Below are positions 22,651 to 32,135 of a DNA stretch of 64,000 nt, in pieces; within the stretch, counting starts at the first letter, position 1; every line of letters begins with the position of its first letter. The notes below the pieces were generated by a model, which worked only from the letters and a program-made list of their open reading frames with translations, made no database searches and was not told where the DNA came from. The stretch comes from Lepidodermella squamata. Taxonomy: Eukaryota > Gastrotricha. The stretch covers positions 3,658,001 to 3,722,000 of the forward strand of contig JBLDXI010000029.1 of the NCBI GenBank assembly GCA_047495785.1. The letters are read 5' to 3'. The position numbers were made by a program, and so were the translations under genes.

Positions 22651-23927
22651 ATTTAGTGCAAGGATGCTTAAAGTTAGCGCTAGAAGGCCTTAGTTTTTGG
22701 ACCCTAAACATGTTTGGTTGAAGTTTGAAAGAGTTTATGAACCGCTGGCGTCGATGGTTTACCATCGTTTAAAGAATTACCCCTGATCTTCACCTCCATC
22801 GGCTAGTTGGCCACAATTAATTCAACAAAAATTAAGTGTCAGATTGGGACGTTTTTGTTGGGTTCCCAAGAGTCTGCGTTATTCAGTAATTCAATTGTTC
22901 GCCAGCTTCATTGGTCTACCTGGCTCCAGGTAATTCAATGCAGAATATAGGTTACGATGTGCTAAATTCACACCTAAAAGGTGAGCCCACAGCTTCGGAA
23001 CCGTTGACGCTAAGACCTTATCCGTTTAACAGAATCAGTGTAATCTGTCGATGTGACTTCCTTCAAAATTGTGTTGACTTTAGCACAGGTTTCGAGTATG
23101 CCCAATTTCACTGCTGGAACGAAAATCTGAATAACGCTTTCATTGAATAACGAAGCGTCAAATATGCTCTCGTGATTTTTCCTTAATTTTATTTACAATG
23201 CCAAATGCCAAAAGCAAAGGTAACTTGCTGGTGTATTGGCAATCTCAATGCCCCTTCCAACTGTTCTTTCATGTACCTCTTTTTGTCAAATTTTTATTTT
23301 TCACGTGAAATTGCTTTCGAGTAAAATTAAGGTTTTCGCTGATTTTTTGGCTTTCCTAAGATTCTTGAGAAAATGCGTTTTATTGGGGTTTTGAGGCCAA
23401 TTCCGAGCAAAATTCTGCCCAAATTTGTGGCAGTTTCTAGCCATAGAGAAACATTTGTTTCTCCATGGCAAAATTTAATCATGCGTATGTGGGAATAAGA
23501 GCCGAAATGATTGCGCTAAGAATAAATAAATTCGGCTCAATATTTATGCCCCATACTGTATATTGAGATTGTCGATTCCGTACTCAAAAATTATTACTTA
23601 GCTTGTGAAACTTAAAAATTCCATGAATTTCACGTGGTATTTCCTATACCGGACTCAGTCCGCTTTAAAATAATTCGGACTTTCTCTTCACCGGACGATT
23701 TTGCCTGGCACGACCTTAGTCCGGTTTAGACAACTTTCACTGTATGTACTTCTCTACACGCCATTGACTAATGTGAGCGTCGCGAATGCTTACCCAATAG
23801 TCTAGGAATAAATTGTTATCAAAAACTGAAGTTGCCATATAACTGAATTCAAAGCAATAGTGCTAAAACTGCACACAGAGTTATGAGATGCAGGTTATTG
23901 AGATGCAGGCGTTTGCCGCAATACAAT
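22651..23927. other. Intergenic, nothing recognised
   Basis: No credible gene. Open frames such as 22911-23150 lack domains. A short segment near 23650-23730 repeats the word CCGGACT/TCCGG several times. Confidence 0.45.
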
Positions 23928-24853
23928 TCAATTGCAACCTTCCGCTGGACATGCTGAAAACAAATTCCATGTCTTTCAAAGTCTTTCACTAAACCTAAAG
24001 CCTGCTGCTTACCTGAAACCTCTGAACCTGAAAATATAGTTGATAGAAGAAAAGTAAAAATGATAAAAGAAAACTCACGCGTGAAGCAATCAGGCCCTGT
24101 CCAACCAGCATCACAGGCGCACGTGTTCGGAGCAATACACTGACCGCGGCGGAAACACTTCTTAGCACAGACAGCTAAATTACATAAAATGCTCAGCTCA
24201 TTTTACAGACTCAAGCTTCGAGCTCAAGCCCCACCCTGGGGATGCGCATAAATAGCCTAAACTCACGAGCTACGCAATCTGGCGGCCGCCAGTCTGACGT
24301 ACACATGCATCGGTTAGGGCGAATGCACGTGCCACCATTTGCACAGCCATTAGGACAGACAGCTAATTCATTCGTTTATTCATTGGCAAAGCACGGCGAT
24401 TTTCGAAGATCAAACTTACGCGTATCGCACATCGTACCGACCCAGCCTGGCCCGCATGTGCAGGTATCCGGTGCCGAGCACCGTCCGCCGACGCCACAAC
24501 TTGGATTGCAAGTGGCTGCGGATGTAAATATATTCGGGAAATAAGAAACAGAAACGCTTTTTCGGCTTACGGTTGCTGCATCTCATACCGGTCCAACCGG
24601 CCTGGCAAGTGCATTTGTAGCCACTCAAGCTCCTTGGATGACTGCCACAGGTGCCAGGCAGACACTTCTCGGAACAAGTGATTCCTGTTTTTTCTTTTTA
24701 AATGCAAACCAATGGGTTATGACCCACATTTTAGTTGTTGGCTAGCTAGAATAACTCAATCTTTTTAAGACTAGTTTTTAGACAACCAGTCTTATCAGTG
24801 TGGGGTTCCAGTTTGGGGGTATCATACTCCTCCCCCAGCTCGGCCAGACAGGA

Positions 24854-25023
24854 GAAGAAAATGAAAACACTTAGCCCACTGATTAGTCGATTTTATGAGG
24901 TTTTAGAGCATGTTTTAGTGGAGAATATTCAACTTTCCTCGCTTCGCAGCTAAAGCCTGCTCTGATCAAAACCTCTTGAATTTGACTAATCCCTAATCAG
25001 TGGGCTAAGTTTTCATTTTCTTC
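24854..25023. mobile_element. Small inverted-repeat element (MITE) in copy C intron
   Basis: The left arm begins GAAGAAAATGAAAACACTTAG and the right arm ends with its complement (CTAAGTTTTCATTTTCTTC). Pairing continues imperfectly inward through CCCACTGATTAG and GAGGTTTT, about 65 bp per arm. No ORF. The target duplication is not clear. Confidence 0.7.
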
Positions 25024-25550
25024 ATTGTCCTGCCCACCCCGACCTATAATATTCCAGTCTAGAAAGATTTCCTCACGGTTTATTATCTGGCACTGCTGTC
25101 TCAAAACGGCTAGTTGGCTGAGCGACAATGCGGCCTTGTGCAGCGACATACATGCATACTTGTTGTTGTACGATTGCAAATTATCAAGGCTTAGAAACAA
25201 ACAGACGTAGTTACCCAATATTAACCGTTTGGTTACTTAGCAGACCTTCTTCCAAAAGCCAACTTGGTGCCAACTAGCCAGGTATATTCGCCGAGTATCA
25301 GAAATGCGGTTGTATCGCAGACCATGTAGTATGAGTTGTTTCCAGCGTTGTAGACAAGCGCCACGAATTGCCATGTCGTGAAATTGCAGGACATTCTGAC
25401 TTCGGTTCCACTGCTATCGCCCATGTACAGATAATTCGGCTGATTGTCATCAGGACTAAAATAATCGTAACGCTGCATATTAGTTGTCGCACCTCCTTTG
25501 AAGTTCCATTCGAAAATATAGCTTTTCCGCGGCACAAACGCGAAACCGGC

Positions 25551-26305
25551 GATTGTGTCGTGGTTCCGCTCGGTTGTTAGCCGGCCGGGGCTGTCTTTCC
25601 GATGGCGCCGTACCGCTTACCTGGCGCTCGTTCGTTCCATCGCCACATTTGGCTTTGTGTCCTTTGCGTCTGCTGCGAAGACCCAGCTCCGCCGCCTGGA
25701 CGTGCTTCAAAATAACTGTCTGCGCGCCATTCTCCGTGTCCGTCTCGATGATCGTGTTCGTGTTAGTGCGCTGGAGCAGCGCTGTCGCCTGCCCAGTCTT
25801 TCGTCGCACTTACAAGCCGTCCAGTGCCGCTATGCCGACAACGTCGTCCGCTTTGTACTGCCGCTTCGCGAGGACATTGAGTCTGTTCGGCTTTACGCGT
25901 CGCCGCCAGTGAAGTCGCCTGTTTTCCTTCTCAACGCTCGCCTGCCGCCCGGCCCTCTCCCTGCCCCCCAGTGTTAGTCTCCCTCCTCTGTCTTCTTCCC
26001 TTCCTGCTTATTTTCTTATCTCCTCTCCTTCCGTCCCCTACTTTCTGTCTCTGCTTTCTTACCACTAGTCACTAGTCTTCTGTCTTATGTATTTCACTGT
26101 GTCTGATAATCCGCTCCTGGTGATAACTTCAGTGTGTGCCCGTCCGATGTTCTGAGTGGCGCACTGTCCCGGACAAGCGCCTTGTCGTCTTGTGCCCGCG
26201 CCTTTTTTTTTCATCCCTTCCATCCTTTATATTTTCGTTTTTCGTTAGGCCTGATTAATTTGCTGAAAAAAAGGACACAATAAAAAGCTTTTCGTTCGCT
26301 TTTCG
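25551..26305 (+). mobile_element. 5'-truncated non-LTR retrotransposon (LINE) fragment
   Basis: A 141-codon frame (25555-25977) resembles the post-reverse-transcriptase C-terminus of LINEs: YLALVRSIATFGF..., LDVLQNNCLRAIL, LEQRCRLPSL. After it comes a pyrimidine-rich 3' untranslated region and a polyadenylation-type AATAAA at ~26279. It is inserted in the first exon of LamG-EGF copy C. The target duplication is at most 2-3 bp (GTG). The base composition (GC-rich, C/T-rich tail) differs from the neighbours. Confidence 0.75.
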
Positions 26306-26624
26306 TGAATGTAGATGTACCCATGTCGACTCTGGCGTCGTTAATTTCGATCCAACTTGTATTGTCGGCTTTGTTCACCTCCCAAGCTGTTTTAGGTGCT
26401 CCGAAGGGTCCGTCCACCAAAACTCCGGGGTTTGTACTGAACACAGCATCAACCGAACTGCCGGAAATGTCACTCACGGCGAACTCCTCGTTGAGCGGCC
26501 AAAAGGCTACTAGATTCGGAGAATTAGCAGTTAGATTAAGCCGAAATTGCGTGATATTCAGCCCATAAGCTTCAGTGAACAAGCAAATAGTCATGAAAAA
26601 ACTGGAGCAGGTGAATGAGCTCAT

Positions 26625-27543
26625 TTTTTCCGGGAGATACAAAATTTCAGCATAGAAATAATTGCTCATCCTTCTCGCAAATATATATGGCAATGCGCAT
26701 CATAAATGTTGAATGAACCAACGCCAACGCTTTCGCAGGGTTCGCAAAACTCGCAGCAATCCTGCATGTTTGGAGCCAGCGATGCAAAACCAGACGAATT
26801 TTATCTTCTTTACGCGTGTCGTAGTTTATCGAATTCAAATGCACGTCTGAGCAAAAATGGTCATCAAAGCAAACACAAAAATAAAAAAGAAGAACGAAAA
26901 AGTATGACAAGACCCAGTTTCCCTGAATGTCTCGCGCGTGCTTTACCTGTAACATTCTTAAGCCGAGCATGGTTTCGGGCTGCGCTGAAAACTTGAAATA
27001 GGGTCCTCCTTTTAGCGGGACCAAATTTTGAAATTTTCTGTGGCCTGAAATCGCTTCTCGGGAATTTCTTGCGGGCCAAGATTGACCGCAATAATTGTGG
27101 AAAAATCACCAGCAAATTCAGCGTAACATTCTCTCGAAGACTGAGTATTCAATGCTTCGCCTAAAATTCGTAAAATCGTTCAAAAATGAATCTTGGCATA
27201 TAATTCGACTTAGTTTCCTAAGAAAAGAAGAAAGGTCCAAACGGTCTTTCCCAATTTCGTAGGTAATGTAACGATTTTTCCAACTGATAGCATCTCCCAA
27301 CCTCAAAGAAATGGTTATTTAACGTAGAAAAACCCAGTTTTGTTCATTCGGTAATTTTTCTGTATTTCACCTGGTTTTGAACTGTTATAAAATTCCGATC
27401 AAACGATAGATGTCAGAACTGCAAATTTTATTATCGGAAAAGCTAGTGCTGGATCCTCAAACTTAGGGCTACACCACCTATTGGAATAAACTCTCATAAA
27501 ATTACGCGAAAATTATCGAAAAATGTGGTGTAATTTATTTCAT
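26625..27543. other. Intergenic, nothing recognised
   Basis: Upstream of copy C and downstream of the GT6 gene. Only chance frames. Confidence 0.45.
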
Positions 27544-28663
27544 TTATTCAGCACCATTTAGGTCGAACAAGTAATTATAAGTCCTAATTAGCGAGTCATT
27601 TTTCGGCTGTTGAACAATTTTCGGTAGATAATTGTACTTTTTCGCAATTTTACGCCGCCGCCCGCCCGACGGGTAGCAGTACGAAAACGACAGCATAACA
27701 CTAGGCGGGTTGTCGATAAAATATCGATTCAAATGCGCCTGTTCGTGAAATCTCGCAATAATGCGCTTCTCAACATCAGCTCGAACGTTTTTCGCTAAAT
27801 CTCGCCACAACGCCATAACGCGGTGATTTCGCCCGCCGTAGAAGCAACCCGTGTAGTAGGTTTTCGTGTTCTTCTCAGTTGGACTCACGTAGGCGGTTGA
27901 TTGGGTTTCATTTCGCTCGAGGCAGTCGTCCCATTTCGACGAGAGAATGCCGGATTGGCACATGTCCTTAGTCCCGACTAGGTCGCCCAAAATTTCATAG
28001 CCAACATCGTCGTCGAAATACATTTCGGCATCGAGGGAATAGAAAAATTCATATTTCTGTGGAAAAAAAATTTAAATTTAAAAATATAAATTTGAATTGA
28101 AAATTGAATAAAATAATATTATGAAAAATCATTGAAAAATATCATTGAAAAATTTGAAAATTAAAAATTGAATAAGTTTGGAAAAATTCTGAAATTGATG
28201 GAAAAAATGTAATTTTAAATTAAAATTTAAAATTTTTTGGATTTATTTAAATTAAGGAAAAATGAAATAAAATTACATCAATAAGATGATTTGAGCCGAT
28301 AAATTTGAAGTAAATTTCAGGTCGATAAATGCTGGCACCGGGCCAGCCCAAATTTGGCTGGTAAACATAGGTCACCCTGGTGGTGTTTGCCACGCCTCGT
28401 TTCGCATCAGTGAATATGTAAAAATGATGCTCGGCCACGTTTTTTAACAGATGTTGCTCAGCTGTTCGTAGAAGCCGCTTTGTTAGCGGGAAATATTTGC
28501 CAGTTGCCATGACGAAAATCGCGAGTTTTGGCTTGGCAATTCCAGGCGAGACGATTTCATCGGCTGATTTTACATCGTTGCCATTTCGGAGAAATACGCA
28601 ATAGAAAACAACAATGGCAAGCGCTAAAAGGATGAATTTGCTCGGTCTAGCCTTTAACTCCAT
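27544..28663 (-). CDS. GT6 family glycosyltransferase (ABO/alpha-1,3-Gal(NAc) transferase-like)
   Basis: Two exons (28663-28277 and 28056-27544), phase 0, 299 aa. A type II membrane protein: short basic tail (MELKARPSK), membrane anchor (~residues 10-27), then a GT-A fold. The family is expected to move Gal or GalNAc from a UDP-sugar to glycan ends in the Golgi. Diagnostic blocks: AIFVMATGKYF, FYIFTDA, GWPGASIYRPEIYFKF, SLDAEMYF (the DxD site, reading DAE), TAYVSP, TYYTGCFYGG, FHEQAHLNRYFIDN and PPSVMLSFSYCY, parallel to HDESHLNKYF and SPEYCW of vertebrate members. The open frame extends upstream to 28990, but I chose the Met before the anchor. GT6 is described chiefly from vertebrates and some bacteria, so this invertebrate copy is notable. 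Confidence 0.8.
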
Positions 28664-29249
28664 CCGTGTAGATTGATTAAAATACGGTTGTGAAAAAATT
28701 AAGGAGGAGAAATGAATTTTTTCTATTTTAGCATTCATAAAATCGATCCACCTAAATGATCGCGTGGATTTTGTGCGCGCGATATCGTGAGAAAATTGGT
28801 CATTAATTTTTCTAAATTCCTGGTGTTTTCTTTGTTTCGGAATTGAGACCGATCGATCAAATCGGCCAAAATTAGATTTTTCTTCAATATTTCTTTGATG
28901 AATTTCAAGTAAAGAAAGTTCCAAAGCGTCGATCGTTTTCATATCGTTGGAATTTAAATTGTCCGAAATGAGGTCACTTTGGAATTTCACGAATTTTCAA
29001 AACAATTAAAAAAAATCCAACGAGACGAAATCGCTTTATTGCACATTGCGCTATGTGATATAGATTTCAAATATCGATCTTACCAATCAGAGATTTTTCC
29101 AAATTAATTATCCATTCTACAGCTGAAAGCACCCGGAAAATGAAATGAAAAATCCCAAGGTCATGGAAGACATCAATTTCGATCAAGAAAATAAAACGCC
29201 GAAAAAATCGAAAAAATTATTGCGGGGCGCGATTTTTCATCCCCAATAT
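28664..29249. other. Upstream region of GT6 gene with partial repeat R tail
   Basis: At ~29140-29215 a segment (AAAAATCCCAAGGTCATGGAAGACATCAAT... as separate short matches, then CGATCAAGAAAATAAAACGCCG) parallels the 3' part of repeat R at 29555-29625, so a partial third copy lies here. No other gene. Confidence 0.4.
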
Positions 29250-29640
29250 TGCGCCTAAATATTCCAAGGGTGTGCCAAGTGCGCAACCTAGGTTTCCAGC
29301 ACTAGATTTTCTCGGGTTTCTAGTCCTCACTAGAATCTCAAATTTTGTGTTATCATACATAACCGATATACCTTCATATCACGCGTTTTTCGCGCTATAA
29401 ACGGTCAGTTTACGAATGATAATTCATCCTACAGAGCCGATATCGATTCCAAGTATTGATTTCACAAATCAGTGATTTTCCCGATATCAGGCGTCTTGGA
29501 ACCCAATGTCGATATAATTTTCTGCGTAACTTAGGGCACCATGTAGCCAGAAGGAAAAATCCTAGGTTCTGCGAAGGTATCAATATCGATCAACAAACGA
29601 AAACACCGAAATCGCAAAGAATCATCGCAAAGAATCACCG
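29250..29640 (+). repeat. Interspersed repeat family R, copy 2
   Basis: Direct, diverged copy of 22310-22650, sharing TTCCAGCACTA, GTTATCATAC, CCTTCATATCACGCG, GAGCCGATATCGATTCCAAG, TTCTGCGTAACTTAGG and ACCGAAATCGCAAAGAATC. No coding capacity. Confidence 0.7.
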
Positions 29641-29790
29641 AAATAGTGCGGGAACCTCATTTTTAGTGGCGCTAATGTTAGGACCCATATATTTGATCTC
29701 GCTGAAATTTTAATTGATTTTTTACCGTGGTTTTCCGAACCCTTTTATCAAGTAAAAAGAAGGACTCTATCATACATTTTCGAACACATT

Positions 29791-30805
29791 TTATTCCAAT
29801 CCACCATAATCTCTGAGTAATTGTTGTAAACCACGATATCCACGGCGTTTCGCGTACCAAGAAGCCGTTCGATTTTCGTTATTTCTCACATTCACCTCAG
29901 CGCCTCTTTCCAGCAGTAAACGAACGCAATCCTTCTGGTTCGATTTAGCCGCTATTACTAGCGCAGTGTCGCCTAAATTATCCTTCGCCTCGATAATTGA
30001 CACAATTTTTTCGTCACTCAACTCATCTAGCAATAATTTCGCCATTTCCACATGACCTTTAGCCACGGCTATCATCAACGCAGTTTGCCGGTCGAATGCG
30101 CTTTGAAGCAATTGATTTGTGCCGTTTTCAAGGAGAAACTTCGCGATGGGGATGTGGTTGAAACCAGCCGCGGTCATTAAGGCGGTTTGCCCGGTTATTT
30201 TTTCGAATGCGTCCATTTTTGCGCCATTTTTAAGGGCTGTTTTCACAGCTTCGACTCGACCAAACGTCGCAGCAGTAAAAAGCTGGAACTGAGCCCGATC
30301 GTCCTAAATGCATTAAAACTTGAGCATTACGAAGATCAGATCGAAATGTGAAGAAAAATAATCTCAATTTTTTGGAAAAATATTTTGAAAAACTTGACAA
30401 AAATTGAAAAAATATTTAGGAATTCTTTAAACTAAAATTGTCTTAAATTGAATTGAAAAATCATAATAAAAGGAATAATACGAAAATTAAAATGGATCAA
30501 ATTTGATTTTTTTTAAACCTTGATTTGTAAAAATTAAAAATCGGCCTTAAAATATTTCAGAAATTTACCTTGTAAGTTTCAGTTGCGTTATTGTAAGAAT
30601 CCGCGGCAGCTTTTGCCGTATTGATGGCGAAATCCATGTCGATTTCTTTCACCTAAGAAAAAGAAAAAGAAGGAAACATTATTGCCAAGAATCGAGCTTC
30701 AGCCAGATTTTTTACCGCATTTTTGTTACAGGCCTGCGATTGTTCAGCTATAAAAATTGCTGCGAAGATCAGGGTGTTCGCAACTTTTCTCCCGAAAGAA
30801 TTCAT
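29791..30805 (-). CDS. Secreted ankyrin-repeat protein
   Basis: Three exons (30805-30716, 30652-30569, 30303-29791), phase 0 throughout, 227 aa. The N-terminus (MNSFGRKVANTLIFAAIFIA, then EQSQA) is a good signal peptide. A short helix-rich linker is followed by four to five ankyrin repeats (for example TGQTALMTAAGFNHIPIAKF, LGDTALVIAAKSNQKDCVRL, ENRTASWYAKRRG). Ankyrin proteins usually act in the cytoplasm or nucleus, so secretion is unusual. The partner is unknown. Expression and the secretion call are inferred from sequence only. Confidence 0.8.
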
Positions 30806-31334
30806 CGTAATGAATAGAGCTGGTTTAAATGTCGAGATTTCGACGTTTTTAAACACCATATAACATTCCTGAGCTGCGTTTTTATGCTAATTAAATAAAA
30901 AATCTCCAAAACGTTTTGCGACTTGCGATTCGTGAATGAGGAATTCCTAAAACAATTAACCAGTTTGTATCTATTTCGGAATTAACCCGTAACAAAAATG
31001 TGACCAATTACAGGGTCGGAATTATCAGGAATGTGAGAGAAAATCAGAAGAAATGCATAGCCCGAATTGGTAAGGAAACCCCGTAAGAAAAGGCCGTTGC
31101 ATATGCAAATGAGCATCGGGCCTCCAATAAATTATCCGCCAATCGTCCGAAGTTACTCAAAAGCACGTTTGATAAATTGCCAAAAATCAGCTAAAAATCG
31201 AGAAAACTCTCAAAATTTGCTGGGAAATGAGGAAGAATCCACATTTGCTTGAATTTTGAAGGAAATTCTCCATCCATCAATACTAACCCCAAGTTGTGCC
31301 TAAAAAAACGACAGACCGTCATAACAGCAAATAC

Positions 31335-31449
31335 CCAAAACAGCAAACGCGACAAAACAGCAACATTTTCAACTTGCGACATAACAGCAGAAACACGATG
31401 CATCTTTCACATAGTAAGTTGTTGCTGTTTTGTCGCATTCGCTGTTTCG
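31335..31449. repeat. Imperfect foldback repeat
   Basis: CAGCAAACGCGACAAAACAGCAAC (split at 31340-31364) pairs with GTTGCTGTTTTGTCGCATTC at 31421-31440, about 28 bp per arm and a 56-bp loop. More ACAGCA words surround it. The rest of 30806-31504 shows no gene. Confidence 0.6.
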
Positions 31450-31504
31450 CGAAATTGCTGTTTTTTCGCCGTACCTAAAAACCCTGACCCCAGAATATGT
31501 CTAA

Positions 31505-31708
31505 TGTGGAGTAGGTAAAATTCATCCTGCCTTGTCTGGGCCCGCAGTTAAAGGTCCAAGTGTTGACGCCTAAAAATGCTATGGGGTACGTGAACTGAAT
31601 TAATTCGAGTTGAAATATTAAAGTAATGAGTGAAACCTGTCATCGAGTCCAATTTTTGATGCACAAAGCTCTTCAATTTTATTTCATCAATACTGTTCTA
31701 ATACCGAG
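31505..31708 (+). repeat. 204-bp direct repeat flanking the retroelement block (left copy)
   Basis: The sequence from TGTGGAGTAGG to ATACCGAG recurs identically, as far as I can read, at 49515-49718. At the left it is ordinary flanking DNA before the LTR. At the right it follows truncated retroelement DNA with a 4-bp TGTG overlap. Confidence 0.9.
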
Positions 31709-31992
31709 TGTGACCCTGGCGCATGGACAACTAATTGTCTATTCTGAAGGATCATCACCAGGCAAAGCTAAGCAACAGTAACTGTTTATGCCACGCTACC
31801 AGGAGACGCTAACAACAAACCAATAACAAACCAACAACAATCCAACAACAGAAGCTTCTAGAAGCTCCCAGCCCCTCAGCCGCTGCCTATATAAACTTCC
31901 TCATTTGTGTGATAAAGTACTACTCACCAGAGTATATTAATAAAGCACTTGCTTAGCCAATCCAGTCTCTTGTAACCCTGAACCCAGTTACA
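31709..31992 (+). repeat. Retroelement LTR, first
   Basis: 284 bp, TGTGAC...GTTACA. A TATA box (TATATAAA at 31888) and a polyadenylation signal (AATAAA at 31939) define the likely U3-R-U5 order. Confidence 0.92.
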
Positions 31993-31996
31993 TAAC

Positions 31997-32008
31997 TGGT
32001 GGCAGCGG
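31997..32008 (+). other. Putative primer binding site
   Basis: TGGTGGCAGCGG lies 4 bp inside the LTR. It begins with TGG, the complement of a tRNA CCA end, and resembles sites primed by a leucine tRNA. The tRNA was not verified. The same site occurs at 41406 after the second LTR. Confidence 0.6.
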
Positions 32009-32135
32009 TTGGTCTAGTAGCCCTCCGCTCTCAGCTCTCAGAAATTTTAAAACCGCGATAACTCTCTAGTCCCTACTTGTCTTCTCGTCAAAAGCATCAA
32101 CTTCGCCATTCATAAGGTAGTTATCCTTCCTCAAG

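Larger units (their letters stand above)
23928..26624 (-). pseudogene. LamG-EGF family, copy C, split by a LINE fragment
   Basis: The ATG at 26624 starts a signal peptide and the first half of a LamG domain (to ~26306, ending MGTSTFT). The second half resumes at ~25550 (IAGFAFVPRKSYIFEW) and reaches a donor at 25246. The two halves match one continuous stretch in copies A and B. Between them sits a LINE fragment on the opposite strand with no usable splice sites at its edges. Downstream exons look intact: 25189-25077, four EGF exons (24684-24571, 24515-24420, 24362-24267, 24174-24079), a 9-nt microexon (24021-24013) and a last exon (23953-23928). An intact allele may exist elsewhere, since the exons otherwise show no decay. 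Confidence 0.8.
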
